This document shows positions 10,413-18,626 of a DNA stretch of 64,000 nucleotides, one piece after another (positions within the stretch are counted from its first letter, which is position 1; each line of letters begins with the position of its first letter). Both the position numbers and the translations under genes were made by a program. The stretch is from assembly GCA_001899205.1 (NCBI GenBank), contig MKVL01000010.1, positions 181,166 through 245,165 of the forward strand, read 5' to 3'. The DNA is from Mesorhizobium sp. 65-26. GTDB lineage: Bacteria; Pseudomonadota; Alphaproteobacteria; Rhizobiales; Rhizobiaceae. Below the pieces are notes generated by a model. That model made no database searches, was not told the origin of the DNA, and saw only the letters and a program-made list of their open reading frames with translations.

Positions 10413-11018
10413 TTACAGCCGTTCCACCCATCCATGTCCGGGATGGAGGATCGCCAGGCAGTCCTTCAGCCAGGCCCGCTCCGATGCCTCCAATCGGGGC
10501 AGTGCCCTTGCGAAATCGGCCTCGTCCTTGTCCCTGACATACTTGGCCTTGAACAGGAGGACGGCGGCCGGCTTGAGGTAGGGCACGCCCTCTCGGCTGA
10601 AACCGATGATCTCGGCGCGCGGTCGGCTTATGGTGGGATTGCGCTTGCAGATCCAGAGATCCGGTGTCCCCGGCTCTATCATCATGTCCACGCGCCAGCA
10701 CCGCTCGCGGACGTCCTCGCACCAGATCTGCGAAACCGTGGCCGGCGGCGCCTGCCGCTCCGGCAGCGGTTCGATGACGCCGGCATGAACCGTATGCAGG
10801 CGCATGTCCTCCAAGGCGTGGCGGAAGGTGGCGAAATCTCCGCGCAGGATGGTGAACTCGAGATCCTCATGCTCACGGGTCTGGCCGCCGTGCCAGAGAT
10901 CGAGCGCCCAACCGCCGACCACGCACCAGGGCCTCGATATCTCACGCAGTCGCAGCGCCAGTTCCCCGGGACGCCACGCGCGCCATGCACTCTCGTCGAT
11001 CGTCGCCGGCGGATTCAT
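10413..11018 (-). CDS. Nucleotidyltransferase-fold protein (aminoglycoside adenylyltransferase-like)
   Basis: A 201-residue protein with the minimal nucleotidyltransferase fold seen in the ANT(2'')-like family. The segment WCVVGGWALDLWHGG (about residues 31-45) gives the GG motif, and EHEDLEFTI supplies acidic residues at the metal site; a later RVDMMIEPG strand carries a further Asp. The C-terminus has the conserved YLKPAAVLLFKAKY. The family includes aminoglycoside-modifying enzymes, but chromosomal homologues like this are mostly uncharacterised and resistance should not be assumed. It is convergent with the tautomerase operon. Confidence 0.75.
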   Translation of the reverse strand: MNPPATIDESAWRAWRPGELALRLREISRPWCVVGGWALDLWHGGQTREHEDLEFTILRGDFATFRHALEDMRLHTVHAGVIEPLPERQAPPATVSQIWCEDVRERCWRVDMMIEPGTPDLWICKRNPTISRPRAEIIGFSREGVPYLKPAAVLLFKAKYVRDKDEADFARALPRLEASERAWLKDCLAILHPGHGWVERL

Positions 11019-11413
11019 TCACCACCTCCATAAGCTCTTGTGTGGCGCCGCCTGTTCGAGGGAGCGGCCTTTGGCAAGGCGCGCTGGCCGGCGCCTCCCA
11101 TAGCCTTTGTCCGGCTTGCCGCGCAAATCGCGCGGGCCGGGAAATCGCTCGGACCCGCTTGACGCGCCGCGCTTCCTCATCCAGCTTGCCGTCATGTCCA
11201 TGCTTTCGCGCGCCAGAGAATTTCGCGGCCAGGTGAAGTCACCTGGCATCGTGCGGGTGCGGCCAAATCAAGCAGGGACGCGACGTCGCCCGCCAAGGAG
11301 CGGCACGCTGATCGCGCGAGGAAAAGCACCGGCACGATAATCCCGGTTTCATTCGTCACACAGCCCCGCTCGCCAGTCCGGTCAGCGGGGTTTTTCATGT
11401 CTGGAGCATGCTC
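11019..11413. other. 395-bp gene-free region with a perfect palindrome and a terminator-like hairpin
   Basis: No convincing coding frame. It holds a perfect 20-bp inverted repeat at 11228-11247 (arms GCCAGGTGA and TCACCTGGC), a GCGACGTCGC palindrome near 11280, and a Rho-independent terminator at 11364-11395 immediately before the GNAT gene. A hairpin followed by a terminator in front of a gene suggests either a small RNA or a transcription-attenuation leader; I cannot choose between them from one sequence. Confidence 0.4.
11364..11395 (+). terminator. Rho-independent terminator or attenuator upstream of the GNAT gene
   Basis: Stem CCCCGCT (11364-11370) pairs with AGCGGGG (11384-11390) across a 13-base loop and is followed directly by TTTTT. 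It ends only 19 bases before the GNAT start codon, so it terminates an upstream RNA made from the gene-free region or acts as an attenuator. Confidence 0.7.
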
Positions 11414-11878
11414 ATGGCAACCCATCCTCACATCCTGTTTCGCCTCGCCGTGCCGGCGGATTCCGCCGCGATCCTGGAGATCGTGCGTTCGGCCTATTCG
11501 AAATGGGTGCCGGTAATCGGCCGCGAACCGCTGCCGATGCGCGCCGACTACGACAAGGCGTTGCGCGAGCATCGCTTCGATCTCGCCATCGCGGATGACG
11601 GCATCATCGGACTCATCGAGACGATGGCGGCCGAGGACCATCTGTGGATCGAGAATGTCTGCGTCGCGCCATCGGCGCAGGGCAGGGGCATCGGCGGGAT
11701 GCTCCTCGACCGGGCCGAGCATGTCGCCGCGGAAGCCGGCCTTGGTGAACTTCGCCTGCTGACGAATGGCGCTTTCGCGGCCAATGTGGCGATCTACCGC
11801 AAGCACGGCTATGCCATCGACCGGGAGGAGCCTTTCATGAACGGTACCACGGTCTACATGAGCAAGAGGCTGGCATGA
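11414..11878 (+). CDS. GNAT-family N-acetyltransferase
   Basis: A 154-residue GNAT enzyme. The acetyl-CoA motif is VAPSAQGRGIGGMLLDRAE (Q/R-x-x-G-x-G type), with flanking strand LWIENVCV and the C-terminal ANVAIYRKHGYA characteristic of the fold. It transfers acetyl from acetyl-CoA to an unidentified amine. ATGs occur at 11408 and 11414; GGAG upstream is correctly spaced for 11414. The ACT-domain gene follows after 25 bases, so the two may be cotranscribed. Confidence 0.88.
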   Translation: MATHPHILFRLAVPADSAAILEIVRSAYSKWVPVIGREPLPMRADYDKALREHRFDLAIADDGIIGLIETMAAEDHLWIENVCVAPSAQGRGIGGMLLDRAEHVAAEAGLGELRLLTNGAFAANVAIYRKHGYAIDREEPFMNGTTVYMSKRLA

Positions 11879-11903
11879 CAACAGGCATCGGAAGGACGTG
11901 ACC

Positions 11904-12287
11904 ATGGCTGCCAGGATCGGACTGAAGCAGCTCTCCGGGCTCTACGCGATCTCGCGGCTCGGGCCGGGCGACGGCATTCCGGTCTGGGCCGACGGGCCGG
12001 GCTTCGTCAGCATCACCCGGACCGACGACGAGCTGTCGGTCGTATGCCCGCAGGATCGCGTTCCGGGCGCCGTCAGGCAGGACCGCGACTGGGTCGCCTT
12101 CAGGTTCTTGGGTCCCTTCGCCTTCGGCGAAACCGGTATCGTCCTGTCGGTCATCAGGCCGCTGTCGGAAAACGGGCTCGGCATCTTCGTGGTCTCCACC
12201 TTCGATGGCGACCATCTGCTGGTGAAGGCTTCGGACCAGGCACAGGCGAGACGGTTGCTGGGCGAGGCCGGTCATACGTTGACCTAG
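11904..12287 (+). CDS. ACT-domain protein
   Basis: A 127-residue protein whose C-terminal half (about 68-125, FGPFAFGETGIVLSVIRPLS followed by a GIFVVSTFDGDHLLVK segment) matches the ACT amino-acid-binding fold of the CASTOR-like type. The N-terminal half resembles the paired domain of the same family. These small proteins probably bind an amino acid and act as sensors; no enzyme domain is attached. GAAGGA precedes the ATG at 11904; a GTG at 11898 is an alternative. It follows the GNAT gene closely. Confidence 0.8.
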   Translation: MAARIGLKQLSGLYAISRLGPGDGIPVWADGPGFVSITRTDDELSVVCPQDRVPGAVRQDRDWVAFRFLGPFAFGETGIVLSVIRPLSENGLGIFVVSTFDGDHLLVKASDQAQARRLLGEAGHTLT

Positions 12288-12344
12288 CCAAACTGTCCAT
12301 TTGCGGCCGCCCGGTCTTGCTGGCGCAACGACAGGCGCTTGCGT

Positions 12345-12373
12345 TTGACAGGGTATCTGGCGCATCGTTATCT
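12345..12373 (+). promoter_or_regulatory. Sigma-70 type promoter of the aldehyde dehydrogenase gene
   Basis: TTGACA at 12345-12350 and TTATCT at 12368-12373 with a 17-bp spacer form a near-consensus housekeeping promoter about 60 bp upstream of the aldehyde dehydrogenase start. Confidence 0.7.
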
Positions 12374-12431
12374 CTCGCGCGATACGACGAGCGCCCTCAT
12401 CACATTCCGGCGGACCGAAGGGAGACAGACC

Positions 12432-13865
12432 ATGTCACACAATATGCAGTTCTATATCGACGGCGCCTGGGTGGACCCGGTGGTGCCGCATCCGTTCGAC
12501 GTCGTCGACCCGTCGAACGAGGACGTGTTCGCGCAGATCTCGCTCGGCTCGAAGGCCGATGCCGACAAGGCGGTGGCGGCGGCCAAGCGCGCCTTCAACA
12601 GCTACGGCTTCACCGAGGTCGAGGAGCGGCTGGACATTCTCTACCGCGTCATCGAGGTCTACAAGAAGCGCAGTTCCGACCTCGCGCTGGCGGTGTCGCG
12701 CGAGATGGGCGCGCCGCGCCAGTTCGCGCTCGACAGCCAGGTCGGCGTCGGCCTCGCGCATCTGCAGAAGATGGCCGAGGTGCTGAAGACCTTCCAGTTC
12801 CGCCAGACCAAGGGTTCCTCGATCGTGGTGAAGGAGCCGATCGGCGTGGTCGGCCTGATCACGCCGTGGAACTGGCCGCTCAACCAGATCACCTGCAAGG
12901 TCGGCCCGGCGCTGGCCGCCGGCTGCACAATGGTGCTGAAGCCCTCGGAGATCGCGCCGCTCGACGCCATCATCTTCGCCGAGATCATCGACGAAGCCGG
13001 CGTGCCGAAGGGCGTCTTCAACCTCGTCAATGGCGATGGTCCGGGCGTCGGCCAGGCGTTGTCCAGCCATCCCGACATCGACATGATGTCGTTCACGGGC
13101 TCGACGCGCGCCGGCATACTGGTGGCCAAGGCCGCCGCCGACACGGTCAAGCGCGTGCACCAGGAACTCGGCGGCAAGTCGGCCAACATCCTGTTCCCCG
13201 ACGTCGACCTCGAGCGCGCCGTCACCAAGGGCGTCGCCGGCTGCTTCGGCAACAGCGGCCAGTCTTGCAACGCGCCGACCCGCATGTTCGTGCCGCGCGA
13301 ACGGCATGACGAGGCCGCCGGCTATGCCAAGGTGGCGGCTGAGAAATTCACTGTCGGTCCGGCCGATGCCGCCTCTTCCAAGCTCGGCCCGGTCGTCAGC
13401 CAGGTGCAGTTCGACAAGATCCAGGACCTGATCCAGAGCGGCATCGCCGAGGGCGCGACGCTTGTCACCGGCGGCCCCGGCCGTCCGGCCGAGCTCAACC
13501 GTGGCTATTACGTCAGGCCGACCGTGTTCGCCGATGTCCGGCACGACATGCGCATCGCCCGCGAGGAGATCTTCGGGCCGGTACTGTCGATCCTGCCCTA
13601 TGACGATGTCGAGGAGGCGATCGGGCTTGCCAACGACACGGTGTACGGGCTTGCCGCCTACATCCAGTCGAAGGACATCGAGAAGGCGCGCAAGGCGGCT
13701 GCGCGCATGCGCGTCGGCAACGTTCACATCAACTATCCGGCCTGGGATGCCGGCATGCCCTTCGGCGGCTACAAGCAGTCCGGCAACGGCCGCGAATACG
13801 CTGAATACGGCCTTGAGGATTTCCTCGAGATCAAGGGCATCGCGGGCTACGAGGCGGCGGAGTAA
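12432..13865 (+). CDS. NAD(P)-dependent aldehyde dehydrogenase
   Basis: A full-length (477 aa) aldehyde dehydrogenase. Key residues are present: PWNWP with Asn147, cofactor motif FTGST (221-225), general base Glu245 (ELGGK) and nucleophile Cys279 (GNSGQSCN). The C-terminal GGYKQSGNGREYAEYGLEDF is typical. It oxidises an aldehyde to the carboxylic acid in the cytosol; the broad family does not reveal the substrate. The ATG at 12432 follows GGGAGACAGACC and lies behind a good promoter; it is probably monocistronic. Confidence 0.95.
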   Translation: MSHNMQFYIDGAWVDPVVPHPFDVVDPSNEDVFAQISLGSKADADKAVAAAKRAFNSYGFTEVEERLDILYRVIEVYKKRSSDLALAVSREMGAPRQFALDSQVGVGLAHLQKMAEVLKTFQFRQTKGSSIVVKEPIGVVGLITPWNWPLNQITCKVGPALAAGCTMVLKPSEIAPLDAIIFAEIIDEAGVPKGVFNLVNGDGPGVGQALSSHPDIDMMSFTGSTRAGILVAKAAADTVKRVHQELGGKSANILFPDVDLERAVTKGVAGCFGNSGQSCNAPTRMFVPRERHDEAAGYAKVAAEKFTVGPADAASSKLGPVVSQVQFDKIQDLIQSGIAEGATLVTGGPGRPAELNRGYYVRPTVFADVRHDMRIAREEIFGPVLSILPYDDVEEAIGLANDTVYGLAAYIQSKDIEKARKAAARMRVGNVHINYPAWDAGMPFGGYKQSGNGREYAEYGLEDFLEIKGIAGYEAAE

Positions 13866-13925
13866 CCGCCGTCGCCGTCCCCCGCCGGTCCGGGGATGGT
13901 GGGCAGAGGTCGTTGCCGGGGCCGC

Positions 13926-14960
13926 TCAGGCCCCGGCGCGCAGCGCATCCGCCAGCGCGTCGACATCCTCGGCGCGCGTGGCGTGCGAGGTGACCAGCCG
14001 GGCCATCGGCCCGCCGGAACCGTCATCCACCATGTAGAAGTCGAAGCCGTTCTCGCGCAGGCGCAGCCGTTCGGCCTCGCCAAGGCTCAGGAACACCATG
14101 TTGGTCTCGACGGGATAGCACGGCGCCGGGCGGCCGCCGTCGGCCAGCGCGGCGGCCAGCCTTGCCGCCATGGCGTTGGCGTGGCGGGCCGCTTCCAGCC
14201 AGAAGCCATCGGCCAGATAGGCCTCCAGCTGGGCCGCCATGAACCACATGCGCGAGGCAAGGTGGCCCGAGCGTTTCATCAGCCGCCGGAAATCGCCGGC
14301 CTGTCCGCGATCGAAGAAGACGACCACCTCGGCGCCGATGGCGCCGCCCTTGGTGGCGCCCAGACACAGCACGTCGACGCCAGCGCGCCATGTCATCTCC
14401 GCCGGCGTGGCGCCGCTGGCGGCGAGCGCGTTCGCGAAGCGCGTGCCGTCCATGTGGACGCTAAGCCCCATCGCCCTGGCCCAGCCTGCCAGGGCTTCGA
14501 TCTCGCCGGTCCTGTAGACCGTGCCGGCCTCGCTGGCTTGGCTCAGCGACAGCGCCGACGAGCGCAGCCGGTGGACGTCGTCGGCCGCGCCCAGGGCGCG
14601 CGCGCAGGCCTCGATGCCGAGCTTGCCGTCGGCGCCGTCGAGCGGGACGATGCGGCAGCCCGGATTGTGAAACTCGACAGCGCCGCATTCATCGAGATGG
14701 ATGTGGGCGGAGCGGTGGCACATGACCTGGCTGAAGCGGCCGCAGAGCTGCGCCAGCGCCAGCGCGTTGGCGGCGGTGCCGGTGAGGATCGGGAAAGCCG
14801 CGACCTCACGGCCGAACAGGTTGGCAAGAGTCGCCTCCAGCCCCGCCGTCAGGCGATCTTCCGCGTAGGCGTCGCTCCAGTTCTCGCAGGCCGCCAGCGC
14901 GGCGCGCGTCATCGGTGCCGCCGGCGGGGCGACGTTGTCTGATCTGAAATCCCGGCTCAT
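13926..14960 (-). CDS. Threonine aldolase family, PLP-dependent
   Basis: A 344-residue fold-type I PLP enzyme of the beta-eliminating lyase/low-specificity threonine aldolase family, cleaving L-threonine or other beta-hydroxy amino acids to glycine and an aldehyde. PLP Lys204 is in LCLGATKGGAIG, the cofactor Asp in HMDGTRFANA (D171), and RSDN near the N-terminus is the family's conserved start. The ATG at 14960 overlaps the stop of the upstream deacylase gene (ATGA), so the two are translationally coupled. It is the last gene of the GntR-led operon. Confidence 0.88.
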   Translation of the reverse strand: MSRDFRSDNVAPPAAPMTRAALAACENWSDAYAEDRLTAGLEATLANLFGREVAAFPILTGTAANALALAQLCGRFSQVMCHRSAHIHLDECGAVEFHNPGCRIVPLDGADGKLGIEACARALGAADDVHRLRSSALSLSQASEAGTVYRTGEIEALAGWARAMGLSVHMDGTRFANALAASGATPAEMTWRAGVDVLCLGATKGGAIGAEVVVFFDRGQAGDFRRLMKRSGHLASRMWFMAAQLEAYLADGFWLEAARHANAMAARLAAALADGGRPAPCYPVETNMVFLSLGEAERLRLRENGFDFYMVDDGSGGPMARLVTSHATRAEDVDALADALRAGA

Positions 14961-15979
14961 GCGTCTGACAGTACCTCGTTGCGCGGGGCATCGACCAGAA
15001 GATGGCCGAGGCAGTCGCCGCGTCGCACCCGGCCGATGGCGCGCGTGCAGATCCATTTCCCGGAATCGGGAAACAGCACCGGATGGGCCGGCTGGAGCGG
15101 CGTTTCAGGCGTCAGGATGATGCCGGCGCGTTCGCCGCCGGCCACCTCCGCGCCCAGTTCCGCGGCGGGTTCGAAGACACCGTCGCGATCGGCGTAGAAA
15201 TAGTGCTTCTGGCGCGCCCACATCAACCGGCTCTCGACACGCGGCTCCCATTCCGGCGCCAGTTGCAGGATGCCGAGATGCGCCATGAGGCGATGGATGG
15301 AGCGTTCGGCCACGCGCAGCGCGTCGCGCGTGATGGCGCCGCCACCGCCGAATTCGCCGCTGAGATAGGTGACGTCGTTGCGATAGGCGGCCCGCCCCGC
15401 GACCGGCCCCTGCGGCGCTCCATGCTGCACCCAGGAGATCGGCGCGTTCATGAATTCGAGCGCTTCCAGTATGCCGCGCCGACGTTCGTCGTCGCCCCAT
15501 ATGTCGGCATAGGTGCAGGGCAGGTAGTTCAGCGACGTGCCGCCGCAGTGGAAGTCGAAGAAGACGTCGCACATCGGCAGCAGCGTCTCGGCGATGAATT
15601 GCGCGATGCGCGCGGTGGGGCTGTCGGGATAGACGTCGCCGAAGCAGCGGTTGAGATTGCCCTCGTCGAGCGGGGAGACGCGCGTGCCGGCCATCGCGGC
15701 GGGTAGGTTGGCGGCCGGCAGCACGATCAGCCTGCCGGAGATCCGCCCGACGTCGAGCGTCTGGACCAGCCGGGTGAGGATCGCCTGGCCTTCATATTCG
15801 TCGCCATGCGAGCCGGCCATCAGCAGCAGCGTCGGCCCGGTTCCGTTCTTCAGGAGCGTCGCCGGTATCGGCACGATGCCATAGGCCGAACGATGCACGG
15901 AGTGCTCCAGGTTGAGGAAGCCGTCCTGGCGGCCGTCGCGGTTCCAGTCGATGTCGGTCCACAGCGGCGACAGTGACAT
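14957..15979 (-). CDS. Succinylglutamate desuccinylase/aspartoacylase-family zinc deacylase
   Basis: A 340-residue M14-like zinc hydrolase that removes an acyl group from an N-acyl amino acid or related amide. Zinc ligands H58 and E61 lie in GSHGDEYEG and H144 in FFDFHCGG. Length and motifs resemble DoeB, the N-acetyl-diaminobutyrate deacetylase of ectoine breakdown, but no other doe gene is nearby, so the substrate is open. AGGAG upstream supports the ATG at 15979. It lies between the oligopeptide-type binding protein and threonine aldolase, suggesting uptake of an acylated compound, then deacylation and cleavage. Confidence 0.85.
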   Translation of the reverse strand: MSLSPLWTDIDWNRDGRQDGFLNLEHSVHRSAYGIVPIPATLLKNGTGPTLLLMAGSHGDEYEGQAILTRLVQTLDVGRISGRLIVLPAANLPAAMAGTRVSPLDEGNLNRCFGDVYPDSPTARIAQFIAETLLPMCDVFFDFHCGGTSLNYLPCTYADIWGDDERRRGILEALEFMNAPISWVQHGAPQGPVAGRAAYRNDVTYLSGEFGGGGAITRDALRVAERSIHRLMAHLGILQLAPEWEPRVESRLMWARQKHYFYADRDGVFEPAAELGAEVAGGERAGIILTPETPLQPAHPVLFPDSGKWICTRAIGRVRRGDCLGHLLVDAPRNEVLSDA

Positions 15980-16039
15980 GATCAAGGGTCTCCTGGGATT
16001 CAGCTTTGTCGCCACCCTGGGAAGAGCAGGGTGATAGCG

Positions 16040-16190
16040 CAAGTGGCGCGCCCCTCACTCCGGTCAGCTTTGCCGACCACCTCTCCCCCGAACGACGGGG
16101 AGAGGAAAGGTGCGAGCTTGCCGAACCGGGCACCTCTCCGGAGGGGAGAGGCCGCGCCGCGCGGCGGCGGCGGCGTGGGGATTGCGTTCC
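16040..16190. repeat. Palindromic intergenic repeat (rhizobial mosaic type)
   Basis: This stretch contains two GC-rich hairpins: CCTCTCCCC/GGGGAGAGG at 16080-16105 and CCTCTCC/GGGAGAGG around 16132-16152, with the spacer CCCTCACTCCGGTCAGC in front. Sequences of this style recur between genes in Mesorhizobium and relatives. It sits between the binding protein and deacylase genes and could cap or attenuate the operon transcript. Confidence 0.65.
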
Positions 16191-16192
16191 GG

Positions 16193-17752
16193 TCAGCTCG
16201 CCAACCAGACGCGTTCGGCGGCGCGGTCGCCGCACAGGTCGGCGACGGGGCTCGGCTCGTAGCCCTTGACGCGCGTGCCCTTGGCGTCGAGGAAGTCGGC
16301 GAACACCGGGATGACGCTCGGTCCTTCCTCGGCGAGCATGCCCTGCATCTCGCCGTAGATTTCCTTGCGCTTGTCGAAGTCCAGCGCCGACTTGCCCTCG
16401 GCCAGCAGCTTGTCGAACTTCTCGTTCGACCAGTAGGACTCGTTCCAGGACGCGCCGGACTTGTAGATCAGCGTGAAGGTCTGGTCGATCGGACGGGTGA
16501 GCCACACCGACATGCAGTAAGGCTTCTTCATCCAGGTGTCGTTCCAGTAGCCGTCGGCGGGACGGCGAACGACGCTGAGGTTGACGCCGCCGGCTCCGGC
16601 CTGGCCCTGGTAGACGCTGGCCATGTCGATGGCCTCGGGGAACACCGCGTCCGAGGTGTAGAGTTCGAGCGCCAGCGAATCCATGCCAGCCTGCTTGAGG
16701 TGGAAACGGGCCTTGTCCGGATCGTATTCATGCTGCGTGAGGCCGGCATTGTAGTAGGGGCTCGACGGCGACACCGGATGATCGTTGCCGATGATGCCGA
16801 GGCCGCCGAACACAACGTCCAGCACCTTCTTGCGGTCGAAGGCGTATTTGAGGGCGAGCCGCACATTGTTGTCGGAGGTCGGCTTGGCGTTGGCGAGGCC
16901 GATGAAGGTCCAGTGGATGCCGCCGGGGCTGCGTACCACCTCGATGCCGGAGCCAGCGCCGAGCAGCTTCACGACCTTGCGGTCGACCCGGTTGATGATG
17001 TCGGCCTTGCCGCCGCGCAGCGCCATGACGCGGGCCGTGCCGTCATTGACGACGGTGGTCTCCACGGCCTCGACATGGGCGCGGTCGGACTTCCAGTAGT
17101 TGGCGTTGCGCGACACCAGCGAGCGCAGGCCGGGCTTGAATTCCTCCAGCCTGTAGCCGCCGGTGCCGACCAGCTTGCCGAAATCGGTGAAGCCGTCCGG
17201 AACGATCATGGCGTGGTAGTCGGCGAAGGCGTACATGAAGTCGGCGTTCGGCGCGTCCAGCTCGATGACGAGGCGCTGCTTGCCGTCGGCCTTGATGTCC
17301 TTGATGGCGTTGAAGATCGCCTTGGCGCCCGAGGTGGTCTCGCCGCGATGCAGGTTGATCGAATAGATCACGTCGGCGGCTTCGAGCGTCTTGCCGTTAT
17401 GGAACTCGACGCCCTTGCGCAGGTCGATGGTCCAGGTGGTGGCGCCCTTGGTGTCCCAGCTCTCGGCAAGCTCGGGCACCATCTTGTTGTCGGGGGTGAT
17501 CTCGATCAACTGGTTGCAGATGGAGACGCCGACATTGCGCGCCACCGTCTCGGCATAGGTGCGCGGATCGAGCGAGTCGGCCGAGCTGCCGCCGGCCAGC
17601 GCCATGCGCAGCGTGCCGCCCTTGACCGGCGTTTCCGCGCGTGAGGGCGCGATGCCGGCGCCAAGCATGGCCGCGCCTATGCCCAGCTTCGCCGCGCCGC
17701 CCAACAGGTCGCGACGCGTCGGCGACCATTCCGACGAGAATGGTGATTTCAT
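16193..17752 (-). CDS. ABC transporter substrate-binding protein, family 5 (oligopeptide/nickel type), Tat-exported
   Basis: A 519-residue periplasmic binding protein of the DppA/OppA family. The N-terminus has a twin-arginine signal (SPTRRDLLGGAAKLGIGAA) ending near SRA-ET. The body has the family strands TWTIDLRKGVEFHNGKTLEA and LKYAFDRKKVLDVVF. It captures a peptide-like or acylated solute. No permease or ATPase gene lies nearby, so it must use a transporter encoded elsewhere. It is 27 bp downstream of the GntR gene and upstream of the deacylase and aldolase genes, probably one operon. Confidence 0.93.
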   Translation of the reverse strand: MKSPFSSEWSPTRRDLLGGAAKLGIGAAMLGAGIAPSRAETPVKGGTLRMALAGGSSADSLDPRTYAETVARNVGVSICNQLIEITPDNKMVPELAESWDTKGATTWTIDLRKGVEFHNGKTLEAADVIYSINLHRGETTSGAKAIFNAIKDIKADGKQRLVIELDAPNADFMYAFADYHAMIVPDGFTDFGKLVGTGGYRLEEFKPGLRSLVSRNANYWKSDRAHVEAVETTVVNDGTARVMALRGGKADIINRVDRKVVKLLGAGSGIEVVRSPGGIHWTFIGLANAKPTSDNNVRLALKYAFDRKKVLDVVFGGLGIIGNDHPVSPSSPYYNAGLTQHEYDPDKARFHLKQAGMDSLALELYTSDAVFPEAIDMASVYQGQAGAGGVNLSVVRRPADGYWNDTWMKKPYCMSVWLTRPIDQTFTLIYKSGASWNESYWSNEKFDKLLAEGKSALDFDKRKEIYGEMQGMLAEEGPSVIPVFADFLDAKGTRVKGYEPSPVADLCGDRAAERVWLAS

Positions 17753-17779
17753 CTTGGTTCCCCTTGTTTTGATGGATGT

Positions 17780-18445
17780 TCAGGCCGACTGGCGGCGCAG
17801 TTCTGCAAAATCGCGCAGGTCGTCGGCGAGGCTGCTTTCGCCATGCTCGCGGATGGCGCGCTCGGCCGCGTCCGGATCGCCCGACAGCACGGCGTCGACG
17901 ATCGGGCGGTGCCAGCTCGCCAGGTCGATGCGGCTTGGCCAGTGGTTTTCCGACCAGCGGTAGAGCCACTCGAATTTGTTGGAGAGCGCGAAATACTGCC
18001 GCGACAGGCTGTCGTGGCCTGCGAGATTCACCAGCGTGCGGTGGAAGCCGAGGTCGGCGGCCACACGCTCGCCGCCATCGCCGCTTGCCTCGGCCTGTTC
18101 CAGGCGCTGGAAGGCCGCATGCAGCGCGTCCCGGATCTCGGTCGTCAGAGCTCCGGCGACGAGGCGGGCCGCAAGCCCCTCCAGCGCGCAGCGCAGCGTA
18201 TAGGTCTCCCAGAGCGTCTTTTGCGAGATGTCGCGAACCGCCCAGCCCGTATAGGGCTGCTTGACGATGAGGTCTTCGGCCTCCAGCGCCGCCAGCGCGG
18301 CGCGCACAGTGCCGCGTCCGGTGCCGAGTTGCGTGGCGAGGTCGATCTCGGTCAGCCGGGTTCCGGGCGCGAGTCGCCCTTGGACGATTTCCGCTCGCAG
18401 CAGGTCGGTGGCGCGGTCCGCGAAACTCAGTTTTTCGATTTTCAT
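17780..18445 (-). CDS. GntR-family regulator (FCD domain)
   Basis: A 221-residue FadR-subfamily GntR regulator. The winged HTH occupies about residues 8-72 (LAPGTRLTEIDLATQLGTGR followed by TVRAALAALEAEDLI), and the FCD all-helical ligand domain fills the rest with the metal-binding Asp/His pattern (DLGFHRTLVNLAGH, WHRPIVDAVLSGD). Such proteins bind organic acids and usually repress. It heads the operon with binding protein, deacylase and threonine aldolase. A TTGTCGACAA palindrome in its upstream region is a likely operator. Confidence 0.92.
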   Translation of the reverse strand: MKIEKLSFADRATDLLRAEIVQGRLAPGTRLTEIDLATQLGTGRGTVRAALAALEAEDLIVKQPYTGWAVRDISQKTLWETYTLRCALEGLAARLVAGALTTEIRDALHAAFQRLEQAEASGDGGERVAADLGFHRTLVNLAGHDSLSRQYFALSNKFEWLYRWSENHWPSRIDLASWHRPIVDAVLSGDPDAAERAIREHGESSLADDLRDFAELRRQSA

Positions 18446-18485
18446 CGATGCGAGGCTCCCTCTTGCCAGTCAGGTCGTAGCATCG

Positions 18486-18530
18486 TTGGCGATTGTCGAC
18501 AACCGCTAATCGACAACCGGTGATCGCCAA
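18486..18530. promoter_or_regulatory. Nested palindromes upstream of the GntR gene
   Basis: An inverted repeat TTGGCGAT (18486-18493) and ATCGCCAA (18523-18530) flanks a 10-bp palindrome TTGTCGACAA (18493-18502) and a partial copy ATCGACAA about 20 bp on. GntR proteins of the FadR/VanR group bind short palindromes of this kind near their own promoters, so autoregulation is plausible. Confidence 0.5.
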
Positions 18531-18593
18531 TCGCCGATCGTTCATGCGTTTTGACGGGAATAATCGGGTCGTGGTTGACGAATATGTGACTTC

Positions 18594-18614
18594 TATAGGG
18601 TAGGGGGGTATGCT
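18594..18614. promoter_or_regulatory. G-tract operator for the RcnR-type regulator
   Basis: A run of six G (18603-18608) flanked by TA on each side (TAGGGGGGTA), preceded by TATAGGG, lies 13 bases upstream of the regulator's start codon. RcnR/CsoR-family operators contain such G-tracts flanked by TA-rich arms (TACT-G6-N-AGTA in E. coli). TTGACG at 18575-18580 may be the -35 element. Confidence 0.65.
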
Positions 18615-18626
18615 ATGTGGCGCGCC

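Noticed and set aside
10413-11018. Reading the nucleotidyltransferase as an antibiotic-resistance gene
   Set aside because: Only the fold-level motif is shared with aminoglycoside adenylyltransferases. There is no mobile-element context and chromosomal homologues are uncharacterised.
16031-17644. A 537-codon plus-strand open frame
   Set aside because: Antisense to the oligopeptide-type binding protein, which has a Tat signal and family motifs; the plus-strand product has no recognisable fold.
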